DNA of 64,000 nt from positions 1 to 64,000 of the forward strand of contig NZ_RJJT01000004.1 in assembly GCF_003938655.1 (NCBI RefSeq), in the 5' to 3' direction. The DNA is from Rhizobium pisi (GTDB lineage: Bacteria; Pseudomonadota; Alphaproteobacteria; Rhizobiales; Rhizobiaceae). The translations under genes and the position numbers were made by a program. The notes beneath the pieces were generated by a model. It made no database searches. It was given only the letters and a program-made list of their open reading frames with translations, and had not been told where the DNA came from. Shown piece by piece: positions 7,977-18,122 of this stretch. Within the stretch, counting starts at the first letter, position 1; each line of letters begins with the position of its first letter.

Positions 7977-8867
7977 ATGAGCACGGTCACCGTCAAAACC
8001 GGCCAGCCATCCGCTCTTGCGGAGTTCTGGCATTACTTTTCCCGTAACAAGGGCGCCGTCATCGGCCTCGTCGTTTTCACAGTCATCCTTGTCGTCGCGG
8101 TCTTCGCGCCGCTCTTTGCACCGCATGCGCCGAACGAACAGAACCGTGCGGTGCTGCTCGCCGTGCCGGCCTGGATGGAGGGCGGCAGTGCTTCCTTTCC
8201 GCTCGGAACTGATGCAGTCGGCCGCGATATCCTCTCGCGGCTGATCTACGGCGCGCGGTTCTCGCTGTTTATCGGCGTCGTCGTCGTCACGCTTTCGGTC
8301 ATTTCAGGCGTGCTGATCGGCCTCGTCGCCGGATATTTCCGCGGCAGGATCGATACGGCCATCATGCGTCTGATGGATATCATCCTGGCCTTCCCGTCGC
8401 TGCTTCTGGCGCTTGTGCTGGTTGCCGTGCTGGGGCCCGGCCTTACCAACGCGATGATTGCGATTTCACTGGTCAACCAGCCGCATTTCGTGCGGCTGAC
8501 CCGCGCCTCTGTTATCTCCGAGCGCGAGAAGGAATATGTGATCGCCTCGCGCGTTGCCGGCGCCGGCACTCTGCGTTTGATGTTCAAGACGATCCTGCCG
8601 AACTGTCTCGGGCCGCTCATCGTCCAGGCGACGCTCGCCTTTTCGGCCGCGATCCTCGATGCCGCCGCCCTCGGCTTTCTCGGCATGGGCGCCCAACCGC
8701 CGACACCTGAATGGGGAACGATGCTTGCCGAGTCCCGCGAGTTCATCTCGCGCGCCTGGTGGGTTGTGACTTTTCCGGGTCTTGCCATCCTCATCACCGT
8801 TCTTGCCATCAACCTGATGGGCGACGGCCTGCGCGATGCGCTTGACCCCAAGCTGAAGAGGTCGTGA
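7977..8867 (+). CDS. dppC: dipeptide ABC transporter permease
   Basis: A 296-residue partner permease of the DppC/OppC type. It has the conserved first helix (GAVIGLVVFTVILVVAVFAP), the periplasmic motif FPLGTDAVGRDILSRLIYGA, further membrane helices, and the coupling loop REKEYVIASRVAGAG that docks on the ATPases. Its TGA shares one base with the dppD start codon, so translation is coupled. The length is normal for the family. Confidence 0.94.
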   Translation: MSTVTVKTGQPSALAEFWHYFSRNKGAVIGLVVFTVILVVAVFAPLFAPHAPNEQNRAVLLAVPAWMEGGSASFPLGTDAVGRDILSRLIYGARFSLFIGVVVVTLSVISGVLIGLVAGYFRGRIDTAIMRLMDIILAFPSLLLALVLVAVLGPGLTNAMIAISLVNQPHFVRLTRASVISEREKEYVIASRVAGAGTLRLMFKTILPNCLGPLIVQATLAFSAAILDAAALGFLGMGAQPPTPEWGTMLAESREFISRAWWVVTFPGLAILITVLAINLMGDGLRDALDPKLKRS

Positions 8868-9879
8868 TGCCACTTCTCGAAATTGAAAATCTGACAGTTG
8901 AATTCCAGACGTCATCCGGTCTCTTCCGCGCCGTCGACCGCGTATCGCTCACCTGCGACAAGGGCGAGATCCTCTCGGTCGTCGGTGAATCCGGCTCGGG
9001 CAAATCCGTTGCCATGCTGGCCCTGATGGGGCTTCTGCCCTGGACGGCGAAGATCACCGCCGACCGCATGCAGTTCGACGGTCAGGACCTGCGCGGCATC
9101 TCCGCCCGCCAGCGCCGCAGGATCGTCGGCAAGGACATGGCGATGATCTTCCAGGAGCCGATGTCGAGCCTCAACCCGTGCTTCACGGTCGGCTTCCAGC
9201 TCGGCGAGACGTTGCGCTTCCATATGGGCCTCAATCGGAAGGAGCGCCGCGAACGCTCGATCGAACTGCTGAATCTCGTCGGCATTCCGGCGCCGGAAGA
9301 CCGCCTGTCGAACTTTCCGCATCAGATGTCAGGCGGCATGAGCCAGCGCGTCATGATCGCCATGGCGCTCGCCTGCAATCCGAAGCTTCTGATCGCCGAC
9401 GAGCCGACGACGGCGCTCGACGTGACGATCCAGGCGCAGATTCTCGATCTGCTTGTCCGCCTGCAGAAGGAGCATGGCATGGCGCTGGTGCTGATCACCC
9501 ATGACATGGGTGTCGTCGCCGAAACTGCCGAGCGCGTGCAGGTGCAATATGCCGGCCAGAAGGTCGAGGAGCAGCCGGTGAGGGCGCTGTTCCGCGATCC
9601 GCATCACCCCTATACGGCGGCTCTGCTTGCCGCCCTGCCGGAACGCGCCGAAGTCGGTCACCGTCTTCCCTCGATCGCTGGCGTCGTTCCCGGCCAGCAC
9701 GGCCGCCCGACAGGCTGCCTGTTCGCGCCGCGTTGCGGCTACGCGACGATCGAATGCGATCGCGGCGTCGTCCGCCAGGGACCGGAGCTCGGGCTGGCGC
9801 TCTGCAACTATCCTTTGAAGGACGGCAAGCCGCTCGGACATCCCGGTGTCATGGCCGTTCAAACTGCAGGAGACCTGGT

Positions 9880-9883
<4 letters not shown>
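8867..9883 (+). CDS. dppD: dipeptide ABC transporter ATPase
   Basis: A 338-residue ABC ATPase. Walker A is GESGSGKS (about residues 41-48), the signature is [15 protein letters not shown], and Walker B is [14 protein letters not shown]. The C-terminal oligopeptide-transporter extension contains [10 protein letters not shown]. The start is taken at ATG 8867, which overlaps the dppC stop; a GTG one codon upstream is the alternative. It overlaps dppF by four bases. It hydrolyses ATP with DppF to drive import. Confidence 0.94.
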
Positions 9884-10833
<950 letters not shown>

Positions 10834-10842
10834 GCGGGAAAC

Positions 10843-10925
10843 AGGAGCAATTCCAGGAAAAGTGTGGAGGGTTTTTCCCAGGCAAAGCGCGAAGCGCTTT
10901 TGCCGGGAATTGCGTAGACAAAAGG
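10843..10925 (+). repeat. RIME-like palindromic intergenic element
   Basis: A mosaic palindrome. Outer arms GCAATTCC (10847-10854) and GGAATTGC (10906-10913) enclose an inner perfect stem AAAGCGC/GCGCTTT (10884-10900) and the characteristic GGAAAAGTGT and GGTTTTTCCC segments. This pattern is typical of rhizobial RIME/REP-type repeats. It lies just downstream of dppF and may help 3'-end formation of the operon mRNA. Confidence 0.75.
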
Positions 10926-10944
10926 TTAGATGTGCGGAGGAAAC

Positions 10945-11484
10945 ATGCCGGATGAGCGGATGAACGAAGCCCATGCGATCATCGTCATGGGGGTGAGCGG
11001 CTGTGGCAAATCCTCGGTCGGCGAAAAGCTTGCCGAAGCTCTTCACCTGCAGTTCGTCGAAGGCGATGCGCTTCATCCGGCCTCCAATGTTGAGAAGATG
11101 TCGAAGGGCATTCCGCTAACCGATGAGGACCGGATGCCCTGGCTCGACCGCATCGGCGAAGACATGAAGGCCTCGCTGGAGAAAGGCAATGGCATCATCG
11201 TTTCCTGCTCGGCGCTGAAGCGCATCTATCGCGACAGGCTGAGAGCTGCTGCCGGCGGCAATCTTTTCTTCGTCTATCTGGAAGGCTCCAGGGCGCTGCT
11301 GACGCAGCGCATGGGCGAGCGCAAGGGGCATTTCATGCCGGTGTCGCTGCTCGAAAGCCAGCTGGCGACGCTTGAGGTGCCCACAGGCGAGCCGGGTGTC
11401 GTCACCGTCGATATCGACGACACGGTGGACGGCATCGCGGCGACCGCTCTCAAAGGTCTCGCTTCTCTAGGCGTCACGGGTTGA
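10945..11484 (+). CDS. gntK: gluconokinase
   Basis: A 179-residue P-loop kinase of the gluconate kinase family, which makes 6-phosphogluconate for the Entner-Doudoroff and pentose phosphate routes. The P-loop is GVSGCGKSS. The substrate region FVEGDALHPASNVEKM and the motif GIPLTDEDRMPWL are diagnostic, and CSALKRIYRDRLR follows. ATG 10945 is chosen because GGAGG ends four bases before it; an in-frame ATG at 10960 is possible. Its end overlaps the convergent oxidoreductase gene by 11 bases. No gluconate transporter or regulator is adjacent. Confidence 0.9.
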   Translation: MPDERMNEAHAIIVMGVSGCGKSSVGEKLAEALHLQFVEGDALHPASNVEKMSKGIPLTDEDRMPWLDRIGEDMKASLEKGNGIIVSCSALKRIYRDRLRAAAGGNLFFVYLEGSRALLTQRMGERKGHFMPVSLLESQLATLEVPTGEPGVVTVDIDDTVDGIAATALKGLASLGVTG

Positions 11485-12721
11485 AACGCTGCGGCGCGTA
11501 GGCCGCGATATCGATGAACGGCGCTTCTCCGGTAATGAGTTCGGCAAGCACGCGGCCGGTTACCGGCCCGAGTGTGAGCCCGTGATGGGCATGGCCGAAG
11601 GCGAACCACAGGCCCTGATGGCGCGGCGCCTTGCCGATGATCGGCATCATATCGGGCGTGCAAGGACGCGCGCCCATCCAGGGCTCGGGATCGAGCCTTT
11701 TGCCGAGCGGGAAGATCGTGCGGGCCACGGCTTCGGCGCGATCGAGCTGAACCGGGGTCTTTGGTGCATTCAACGTCGCGAACTCCGCCCCTGTCGTCAG
11801 GCGAATGCCGCGGCTCATCGGCGCAAGGAGATAGCCTCGTTCGGCATCGAGCATCCAGTTGTTGAGCACGGCATTGCCTTCGGGCGCATAATGCATGTGA
11901 TAGCCGCGCTTGACGCCGAGTGGGAAGGAATAGCCTAGCCGCCCGGTTGCGACGGCCGCCCAGGGACCGAGCGCGATCACCGCATCGCCGGCTTCGAGCG
12001 GACCTTCAGTCGTCATGATCTTCCAACCGGAGCCGAACTGGCCGAGCGAGGCCGCGTCACCCGTGACGAACCGGCCACCGAGACTTTCGAAATAGCGGCG
12101 ATAGGCCGATGTCAGCGCATGCGGGTCGAGCACCGACCAGGGGTCGCGCCAGCGAATGCCGCCGGTGAAATCGCCGCTAAGATCAGGTTCGATGCGGGCG
12201 ATATCGGCCGCAGTCAGGCTGTCATATTCCACGCCGAATTCGTTTCGCCAAAGCGCGGCTTCCCCGAGGGCCTCGTCCTGCCGGGCCTGTGTGCGGAAAA
12301 GTTTCATCCAGCCATCCCTACGGATCAGCGTTTCGGCATGCGACGCCTCGATCAGGTCCTTGTGTTCTGCAATCGAATTTTCGATCAGCGGCGCATAGGC
12401 TCGGGTGATGACCGCGTGGCGCCGCGGATTGGAGTTCCACCAGTAGCGGGCAAGGAAGGCAATCTGGCTTGGCAGCGTGCGCAGGTGATAATGCGCGTCG
12501 ATGCGATTGTTGAGGGCATAGCGCAGCAGAAGGCCGAGCTGTTGGGGAAAACCGTAGGGGGCGACACCTTCGCGCTGGATCAGGCCGGCATTGCCGAAGG
12601 AGGTTTCGCTCCCCGGATCCTTGCGGTCGACCAGTGTCACCTGCTGGCCGCGCCGCTGAAGGTGGATGGCGGTGGAAACCCCGACGATGCCGGCGCCGAG
12701 CACGATTGCGTTCTTTGTCAT
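11474..12721 (-). CDS. FAD-dependent D-amino-acid dehydrogenase-like oxidoreductase
   Basis: A 415-residue DAO-family flavoprotein. The N-terminal Rossmann motif GAGIVGVSTAIHLQRRGQQV continues to the acidic LVDRKDPG. SFGNAGLIQREGVAPYGFP matches the DadA-type glycine-rich second segment, and the C-terminal PDMMPIIGKAPRHQGLWFAF followed by GHAHHGLTLGP is the typical FAD-closing region. It should oxidise a D-amino acid, or a similar amine such as hydroxyproline, and pass electrons to the respiratory chain. No racemase neighbour is present, so the substrate is unsettled. Confidence 0.85.
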   Translation of the reverse strand: MTKNAIVLGAGIVGVSTAIHLQRRGQQVTLVDRKDPGSETSFGNAGLIQREGVAPYGFPQQLGLLLRYALNNRIDAHYHLRTLPSQIAFLARYWWNSNPRRHAVITRAYAPLIENSIAEHKDLIEASHAETLIRRDGWMKLFRTQARQDEALGEAALWRNEFGVEYDSLTAADIARIEPDLSGDFTGGIRWRDPWSVLDPHALTSAYRRYFESLGGRFVTGDAASLGQFGSGWKIMTTEGPLEAGDAVIALGPWAAVATGRLGYSFPLGVKRGYHMHYAPEGNAVLNNWMLDAERGYLLAPMSRGIRLTTGAEFATLNAPKTPVQLDRAEAVARTIFPLGKRLDPEPWMGARPCTPDMMPIIGKAPRHQGLWFAFGHAHHGLTLGPVTGRVLAELITGEAPFIDIAAYAPQRFNP

Positions 12722-12794
12722 TTCCCCTGAATTCCGCTCTGCTGTCAGGTGAAAATGCCCGTGCCGATACTGGCACGCAAACGAAAAATCTCAT

Positions 12795-13298
12795 TCATTT
12801 CAAAATCATTGCGCTTTCCAGTGCGGCATTTTCGGCCTTCACCCTGATATAAAGGACGCAGGCGTTGAGAAGCGAAAAGACGACCGCGTAAAGCGGCAGG
12901 CCGAAGGCGAGGGGAAGCGCGGCGATCTCGCCGATGACGATCACATAGTTGGGATGCCGGAGAAGGCGATAGGGGCCTGATCTCACAAGCGGCGCGCCGG
13001 GCAGAATGATGATGCGCGTCGTCCAGCGGTCTTTCAGCGTTGCCAGCACCCAGAGCCGCAGCGCCTGCAGCCCCATGAACGCGACAAACCAGAAGAGCTC
13101 GACCGCTCTTCCAGGTGCCAGCAGCCACAGGCCGATGATCCAGCCTGCATGCAGCGCTACCATCAAGGGATAGTGCTCCGGCGCGACTTCTCTGGCGCCT
13201 CTGGCAAGAAGGGCGGCGGTGTTGCGCCGGGCGAGCATGAGTTCTCCCAGCCGCTGCAGCGTCACGAAAGAAAGGAGCGCGATCGACGGCCACATCAT
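12795..13298 (-). CDS. isoprenylcysteine carboxyl methyltransferase-family protein
   Basis: A 167-residue polytopic membrane protein with about four hydrophobic helices and the ICMT-family signature GPYRLLRHPNYVIVIGEI near residues 110-130. The start overlaps the upstream polyketide synthase stop by four bases (ATGA), so the pair is translationally coupled. In other bacteria (for example bpsA-bpsB in Bacillus) such a gene beside a type III PKS methylates the alkylpyrone or resorcinol product. That role is inferred here from context. Confidence 0.85.
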   Translation of the reverse strand: MMWPSIALLSFVTLQRLGELMLARRNTAALLARGAREVAPEHYPLMVALHAGWIIGLWLLAPGRAVELFWFVAFMGLQALRLWVLATLKDRWTTRIIILPGAPLVRSGPYRLLRHPNYVIVIGEIAALPLAFGLPLYAVVFSLLNACVLYIRVKAENAALESAMILK

Positions 13299-14347
13299 AC
13301 CGGCCTCCGGAGCGTCACGCAGCTCGCCGAAAAGCCAGGTCCCATGGCGATCATCGCCGCACGTTCCGGCAATCCGGCGCGGATCACCCGCTCCAGCACG
13401 AAGAGGACGGTGGGCGAGGACATGTTGCCGTATTCGGCAAGCACGGCGCGTTCGTGATCCAAAGTACCCGGCACCAACGAAAGCGCGCTTTCCATCGCGG
13501 CCAGCACCTTCATGCCGCCAGGATGGCAGATGAAGCGGCCGATATCCTCTGTTTTCAGCCCGTTTCTCGCCAGAATGCCCGCCACCGCCGGGCCGAGCTC
13601 CTTTTCGGCGAAGGGTGGCAGCGATTGCGCCAGCACGATGCCGAACCCGCCGTCGTCGATTTTCCAGCCCATGATATCGAGCGTATCAGGAAAGAGATGC
13701 TCGCCGGTCGATTCCACTTGCGCCAGTCCATCACCCCCTGCGCGCAGGACGCAGGCGGCAGCGCCGTCGCCGAAAATCGCCGTGGCGATGATGTTCGGCC
13801 GCGTCAGTTCGTCCAGCCGGAAGGCCAGCGTGCAAAGCTCGACCGAAACGAACAGCACGACGGCCCCCGGCCGGCTGCGCGCCAGGCGCGAGGCGATCGC
13901 AAAGCCGGAGACACCGGCAGCGCAGCCGAGCCCGAAGACCGGCACGCGTTCGATATCGGCCCGGAAGCCTACTCGGCGGGCAAGCTGCGCATCAAGGCTC
14001 GGCGTCGTAAAGCCGGTGGACGAGACCGTAACGATACAGTCGACATCACTGGGCTTGAGCCCTGCCCGACGAAGTGCGGAGGTGGCAGTCTCGACGAACA
14101 GTCCGCCCGCCGCCTCCGCATAGGCCTCCATCCGATCCTGCCAGCCATGTGGCTCCTCGAACCAGGCAAGCGGCCGCGCGGCATGCCGTTTTTCGATGCC
14201 GGCGCTGTCGAAGACGCGGGCGAGATGCCGGAAGTCCTCGAACCGATTGGCAAATAGCCTGGCCGAGGCTTCCGCGGCCTGACTTTGGGTAATGACGTGT
14301 TCGGGCGTGGCGACGGCGAGGCTGACGAGTCTTACGGTATCGGTCAC
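13295..14347 (-). CDS. type III polyketide synthase
   Basis: A 350-residue chalcone-synthase-like enzyme. The thiolase-fold catalytic triad is readable: Cys142 in VFGLGCAAGVSGF, His275 in RFICHPGGMK and Asn308 in EYGNMSSPT. It condenses a starter acyl-CoA with malonyl-CoA units, and bacterial homologues with an ICMT partner make long-chain alkylpyrones or alkylresorcinols. The start is GTG 14347 with AAGGAG six bases before it; the frame stays open upstream but is antisense to the TPR gene region. First gene of a two-gene operon, divergent from the TPR gene. Product unknown. Confidence 0.9.
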   Translation of the reverse strand: MTDTVRLVSLAVATPEHVITQSQAAEASARLFANRFEDFRHLARVFDSAGIEKRHAARPLAWFEEPHGWQDRMEAYAEAAGGLFVETATSALRRAGLKPSDVDCIVTVSSTGFTTPSLDAQLARRVGFRADIERVPVFGLGCAAGVSGFAIASRLARSRPGAVVLFVSVELCTLAFRLDELTRPNIIATAIFGDGAAACVLRAGGDGLAQVESTGEHLFPDTLDIMGWKIDDGGFGIVLAQSLPPFAEKELGPAVAGILARNGLKTEDIGRFICHPGGMKVLAAMESALSLVPGTLDHERAVLAEYGNMSSPTVLFVLERVIRAGLPERAAMIAMGPGFSASCVTLRRPV

Positions 14348-14518
14348 TGAATTCTCCTTGTCGTTCCCGGCGCAACGACTGAGAACACGTCGTGTCGATA
14401 ATTTATTCGATCTGGTTTGCTTCACGAAGCTGTGATCGAGAAGATGAAAAGGTCGCCGAATAAAGCTCGATGCAGCGGTGTTCTCTTCTCGCAACGTCAC
14501 TTCTAGAGGAGTTTTCCC

Positions 14519-15055
14519 ATGACGCTCACGACAGTCCGTATCGCTTCCATCCTTCTCGGCGGTTGCCTTGCCGCTTCCGTTTTCTCTGCCCCGGTCTTTG
14601 CGATCGGCGATAACAATAGCACCATGCCGACCTGCAAGAAGGGCGAGATCTACGATCAGAAGACCAAGAAATGCGTCAAGCAGCAGAGCGCCAACGTCTC
14701 CGACGAGAACCGCACCGACTATGCCTATTCGCTGGCCAAGGGCGGCCGCTATGAAGAGGCGCTTGCCATGCTCGACACGGTCAAGGACCAGAACACGGCC
14801 GAAGTGCTGAACTATCGCGGTTACGCCACCCGCAAGCTCGGCCGCACCGACGAAGGCATTTCCTATTACCTCAAGTCGGTGAAGATGGATCCGCAATACG
14901 CCAAGGTCCGTGAATATCTCGGCGAAGCCTATGTCATCAAGGGCCAGCTCGATCTCGCCAAGGACCAGTTGAACACGATCAAGGCGATCTGCGGCACGAG
15001 CTGCGAGGAATATCAGGACCTCAACGCTGCGATCCTCGACCCGTCGAAGATCTGA
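14519..15055 (+). CDS. secreted TPR-repeat protein
   Basis: A 178-residue protein with a signal peptide (about residues 1-29, ending SAPVFA) and a short cysteine pair CKKGEIYDQKTKKC. About three tetratricopeptide helices follow, for example DYAYSLAKGGRYEEALAMLD and YRGYATRKLGRTDEGISYYL. It is probably periplasmic and scaffolds protein contacts. The start has GAGGAG upstream (14507-14512). A sigma factor gene follows 46 bases after its stop, so it may belong to the same unit. Partner unknown. Confidence 0.85.
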   Translation: MTLTTVRIASILLGGCLAASVFSAPVFAIGDNNSTMPTCKKGEIYDQKTKKCVKQQSANVSDENRTDYAYSLAKGGRYEEALAMLDTVKDQNTAEVLNYRGYATRKLGRTDEGISYYLKSVKMDPQYAKVREYLGEAYVIKGQLDLAKDQLNTIKAICGTSCEEYQDLNAAILDPSKI

Positions 15056-15101
15056 TCGACGGAGCGGGCGGGAAGACGGAACCAGGGAAAGGCATATCCG
15101 A

Positions 15102-15707
15102 ATGTCGGTCGCGCGCACCACATTTCCTGCCTATAGTCACGCAACGATGGAATCGCCGGTTCGCCCGGCGGTTCCGAAGGATGCAAGACTGGCGGAGGCG
15201 GCCATCGCGAGCGAAGCGGATATCAGAAGCGGCCTGACGGAAAATCTGGCGCGGCTCTGGCGTTATGGTCTCGTTCTCTCGCATCAGCGCGATGTTGCCG
15301 ACGACCTCGTGCAGGCGACCTGCCTTCGCGCGCTGGAGCGCGCCGATCAATTCATGCCCGGCACGCGGCTCGATCGCTGGCTGTTTTCGATCCTGCATTC
15401 GATCTGGCTGAACGAGATCCGCGCGCGGCGTGTCCGCCGGGGCCAAGGGTTCGTCGATGCCGGGGATGCGCTGACCTTCGACGGCGCCCACAATACCGAA
15501 ACGCATGTGATGGCGGGTCAGGTTCTGAGACAGGTGAATGCGCTGCCCGAGGCGCAAAGGACAGCGGTTTTCCTCGCCTATGTGGAAGGACTTTCCTATC
15601 GCGAGGTTGCAGGCATACTGGATATTCCGATCGGAACCGTCATGAGCCGGCTGGCGGCAGCCCGCGCAAAGCTCTCCGGCGCCGGACCGGAAGGGGGAAG
15701 GCAATGA
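15102..15707 (+). CDS. ECF-type RNA polymerase sigma factor
   Basis: A 201-residue sigma-70-family factor of the extracytoplasmic class. Region 2 covers about residues 50-115 (LVLSHQRDVADDLVQATCLR, then FSILHSIWLNEIRARRVRR). Region 4 covers about residues 140-190 (ALPEAQRTAVFLAYVEGLSY then VAGILDIPIGTVMSRLAAAR). The start is uncertain: homologues often begin near residue 25-40, and the first 35 residues look non-conserved. It overlaps the next gene by four bases, typical of a sigma/anti-sigma pair. Confidence 0.9.
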   Translation: MSVARTTFPAYSHATMESPVRPAVPKDARLAEAAIASEADIRSGLTENLARLWRYGLVLSHQRDVADDLVQATCLRALERADQFMPGTRLDRWLFSILHSIWLNEIRARRVRRGQGFVDAGDALTFDGAHNTETHVMAGQVLRQVNALPEAQRTAVFLAYVEGLSYREVAGILDIPIGTVMSRLAAARAKLSGAGPEGGRQ

Positions 15708-16507
15708 ACACGAAACACACCATTCCCTCCGACGAGGACCTGACCGCCTTCATCGACGGCGAACTGCCGGCAGAAGAAGCCGCGCGCATCGAAGCGCTCG
15801 TCAGCAAAGACGAAAGCGTCGCCGAACGGCTGGACTTCCTGGCGCGCGCCAACCTTCCGTTCGAGCAAGCCTTCGCCCCGCTGCTGTCCGAAGCACCGCG
15901 CGAGAAACTGGAGAGGATGCTCGCCGCCATCCCCGCGCAGAACAGCACAAGCTCCGCTTCCGCACCACCCATCGCCACCCGCCGCCGCTTTCTCGGCGCG
16001 CTTGCCGCCTCGCTTGTCGCAGGCATCGCCATCGACCGCGCTGTCATCGGTATCGGCAGAGGCTTTTCGGCAAAGGACGAAAACAGCGAATGGCGTGCCG
16101 TGGTCGCTGAATATATCTCGCTCTACACTCCAGAAACGCTCACTGGCCCCGTCCCTGCGAGGGAAGTACAGGTCGCCCAACTCGCCAGCCTAAACGAAAA
16201 ACTCGGCCTGTCGCTCTCCCTTGAAGCCGTCTTGCTTCCCGGCATCGATTTCAAACGCGCTTTGCTCCTGCAATATGACGGCAAGCCGCTCGCCCAGATC
16301 GCCTACCTCGACCCCGAAACCGGCCCGATGGCGCTATGTATCGTGATGTCTGACGCCGGCCGCAAACCGCCCGATCTTGAAAACCGCAAGGGTATGAATG
16401 TGGTTTACTGGTCGAACGCGATGCATGCCTTCATGCTGATCGGGCATGCGGCGGCGGATAAGATGATGGCAATCGCGGATGGTGTGCGGGAGAGGAGTGC
16501 GGTGTAA
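15704..16507 (+). CDS. membrane anti-sigma factor
   Basis: A 267-residue protein. The N-terminal helical anti-sigma region begins DEDLTAFIDGELPAEEAARI, and one membrane helix lies near residues 92-115 (RRFLGALAASLVAGIAIDRA), followed by a periplasmic domain of about 150 residues. No zinc HxxxCxxC motif is visible, so it is not a ZAS-type anti-sigma. Overlap with the sigma gene (ATGA) supports partnership: it should hold the ECF factor until a periplasmic signal arrives. Confidence 0.85.
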   Translation: MNTKHTIPSDEDLTAFIDGELPAEEAARIEALVSKDESVAERLDFLARANLPFEQAFAPLLSEAPREKLERMLAAIPAQNSTSSASAPPIATRRRFLGALAASLVAGIAIDRAVIGIGRGFSAKDENSEWRAVVAEYISLYTPETLTGPVPAREVQVAQLASLNEKLGLSLSLEAVLLPGIDFKRALLLQYDGKPLAQIAYLDPETGPMALCIVMSDAGRKPPDLENRKGMNVVYWSNAMHAFMLIGHAAADKMMAIADGVRERSAV

Positions 16508-16613
16508 GTTTTAATCGCCGGAAGCACCCCTACATGGGATATCTGAAGGCGTAACGCTCGTAATCGGGTAACGGCGCCTTGAAAAGCACGACCAAACGAC
16601 GGCCGAAGCCCGG

Positions 16614-16740
16614 ATGAGAGTTCTCCATTTCTTCAAGACGTACTGGCCGGATACTTTCGGCGGCGTGGAATACCATGCCACCCCGCCACGGCAAGCCGGC
16701 CCACTTGACCGTCCTTCCTTCGTCCGCCCTAATGGACCGG
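16614..16740 (+). pseudogene. remnant of a group 4-type glycosyltransferase gene
   Basis: The first 17 codons (MRVLHFFKTYWPDTFGG) are identical in protein sequence to the start of the intact minus-strand glycosyltransferase at 35657-36769. The frame then jumps to YHATPPRQ, which resembles HFATPPRKP at about residue 105 of the intact protein, suggesting an internal deletion before the similarity ends. It is inverted relative to the intact copy and lies at the left border of the polysaccharide locus. Confidence 0.75.
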
Positions 16741-17147
16741 ACTCTAACCCATCCCCGGGGGAAATACTAAGTTGCAGATCACGTGGACACGTGGTCTTGA
16801 GCAGGAAGGCCTGTCCTGCGGGAAGCGCAATTGTCGCTTTATCCCATGGTTGTGGATGCAGAGCAATTCGCTTGCAAAGCCACTTTTTGCGAATTATGGC
16901 TTCTCTCGAACTGGGTGCTGCGGGACGATATGCGATCGCTTCCGGGCGGTAGGTACATGGAATGTGCGCGTCGAGTCGGAATCGAGTTCCGAAAAATATA
17001 ATGCCGGCGCTTTTAGGCCGAAGCGATCCTGGAGCGTGCTATATATCGCGAAAGGAGATGTTTTCCTTAGGCAACGGGGTAGCAGAATTGATGGGTCGGA
17101 TTTTGACTCGGAGTGGTCGAAGCGAAGGTTTTGTGGGGTAGTAATCG
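16741..17147. other. intergenic stretch before the O-antigen operon
   Basis: No convincing gene. Reading frames here lack family features. This stretch probably carries the promoter of the plus-strand polysaccharide operon: AT-rich patches (GAAAAATATAATGCC near 16993, GTGCTATATATCGCG near 17036) are possible -10 elements, but I cannot choose between them. Confidence 0.35.
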
Positions 17148-18122
17148 ATGACCGGCAAGACACCCGTCGCTTTTTTCGCATATAATCGCCCGGAACATAC
17201 GGAGCGGGCGCTGCTCGCTCTTTCGAAATCACGACGCCTTCAGGACTGCGATTTCTATTTTTTCTCCGATGCAGCCAAGACTGAGAGCGCGCGCGCAAAG
17301 GTGGCTGAAACGCGTGAAATTCTGAGTCGCTGGGCACAGACGTTGAACGCGACGGTGGTTGAACGTGAGGCGAATATCGGTCTTGCCCGTTCGATTTCAG
17401 GCGGCGTCAGCGAACTGTGTTCACGCTACGGCCGTGCGGTCGTCGTCGAGGATGATCTAGTTGTCAGTCCTGATTTTTTGCACTTTATGATTGCATCGCT
17501 TGATCGTTATGAAAACGAGCCGGGAGTGGTTCAGGTGGGTGGTTTCACGATCAGTCCGCCGAAAGGTCCAGTCGAGGATGCATTCCTTCTGCCCGTAACG
17601 ACGACGTGGGGTTGGGCCACATGGCAGCGAGCCTGGAAGGATTTCAATCTCGACGTTCCCGATCTGGACGCCGCGCGCCAAGATCGCGAATGGATGAGCC
17701 TCTTCAATTTCGACGGTAGCTCCGCCTATACTTCGATGCTAGAAGACCGAATTGCCGGGCGCAACGATTCCTGGGGGATCCTTTGGTGGTATACTACATC
17801 GCGCAAGCGGGGGCTTGTCGTCTATCCGTCAAACAGCCTGGTCTGGAACGGTGGCTTCGACGGAACTGGTGTACATTGCGGTAGCGACGATTTCCTCAAG
17901 CAGGGGGATGCTACGCTTTACATCGGCTCTGCACTGCCGGAGCACGTCTCTTTTCCGGCGCAGACGGTTGTCAATGAACGCCATTTCGCGCAACTCAAGG
18001 ATTTCTTCCGTGGGAGGCAGAGGCCGGTCGCGCAGTCCGGCTCACCGGGATCAGGGGTGATCGCGTCTCTGAAGATATTCGCCCGCAGGGCCAACCAGAA
18101 GCTGCGTAATGCGTTTTCTTGA
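17148..18122 (+). CDS. glycosyltransferase, GNT-I/family 2-like
   Basis: A 324-residue GT-A fold glycosyltransferase. The N-terminal strand [20 protein letters not shown] and the DxD-type motif [18 protein letters not shown] (about residue 100) are typical of enzymes resembling N-acetylglucosaminyltransferase I. A central [11 protein letters not shown] segment is family-conserved. First gene of the plus-strand polysaccharide operon; it overlaps the acetyltransferase gene by 14 bases. It likely adds one sugar in the O-chain or its primer, with donor unknown. Confidence 0.85.
   Translation: MTGKTPVAFFAYNRPEHTERALLALSKSRRLQDCDFYFFSDAAKTESARAKVAETREILSRWAQTLNATVVEREANIGLARSISGGVSELCSRYGRAVVVEDDLVVSPDFLHFMIASLDRYENEPGVVQVGGFTISPPKGPVEDAFLLPVTTTWGWATWQRAWKDFNLDVPDLDAARQDREWMSLFNFDGSSAYTSMLEDRIAGRNDSWGILWWYTTSRKRGLVVYPSNSLVWNGGFDGTGVHCGSDDFLKQGDATLYIGSALPEHVSFPAQTVVNERHFAQLKDFFRGRQRPVAQSGSPGSGVIASLKIFARRANQKLRNAFS

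Noticed and set aside
10843..10925. rho-independent terminator of dppF
   Set aside because: The structure fits a RIME-like mosaic repeat better, and no T-run follows the stem; it may still aid 3'-end formation.
14348..15121. N-terminal extension of the type III PKS frame upstream of GTG 14347
   Set aside because: The extension is antisense to the TPR gene and carries no PKS sequence; a GTG with AAGGAG marks the true start.
16614..16952. 112-residue frame as an intact gene
   Set aside because: Only the first 17 codons and a short piece match a glycosyltransferase; the rest has no coding character, so it is a pseudogene.
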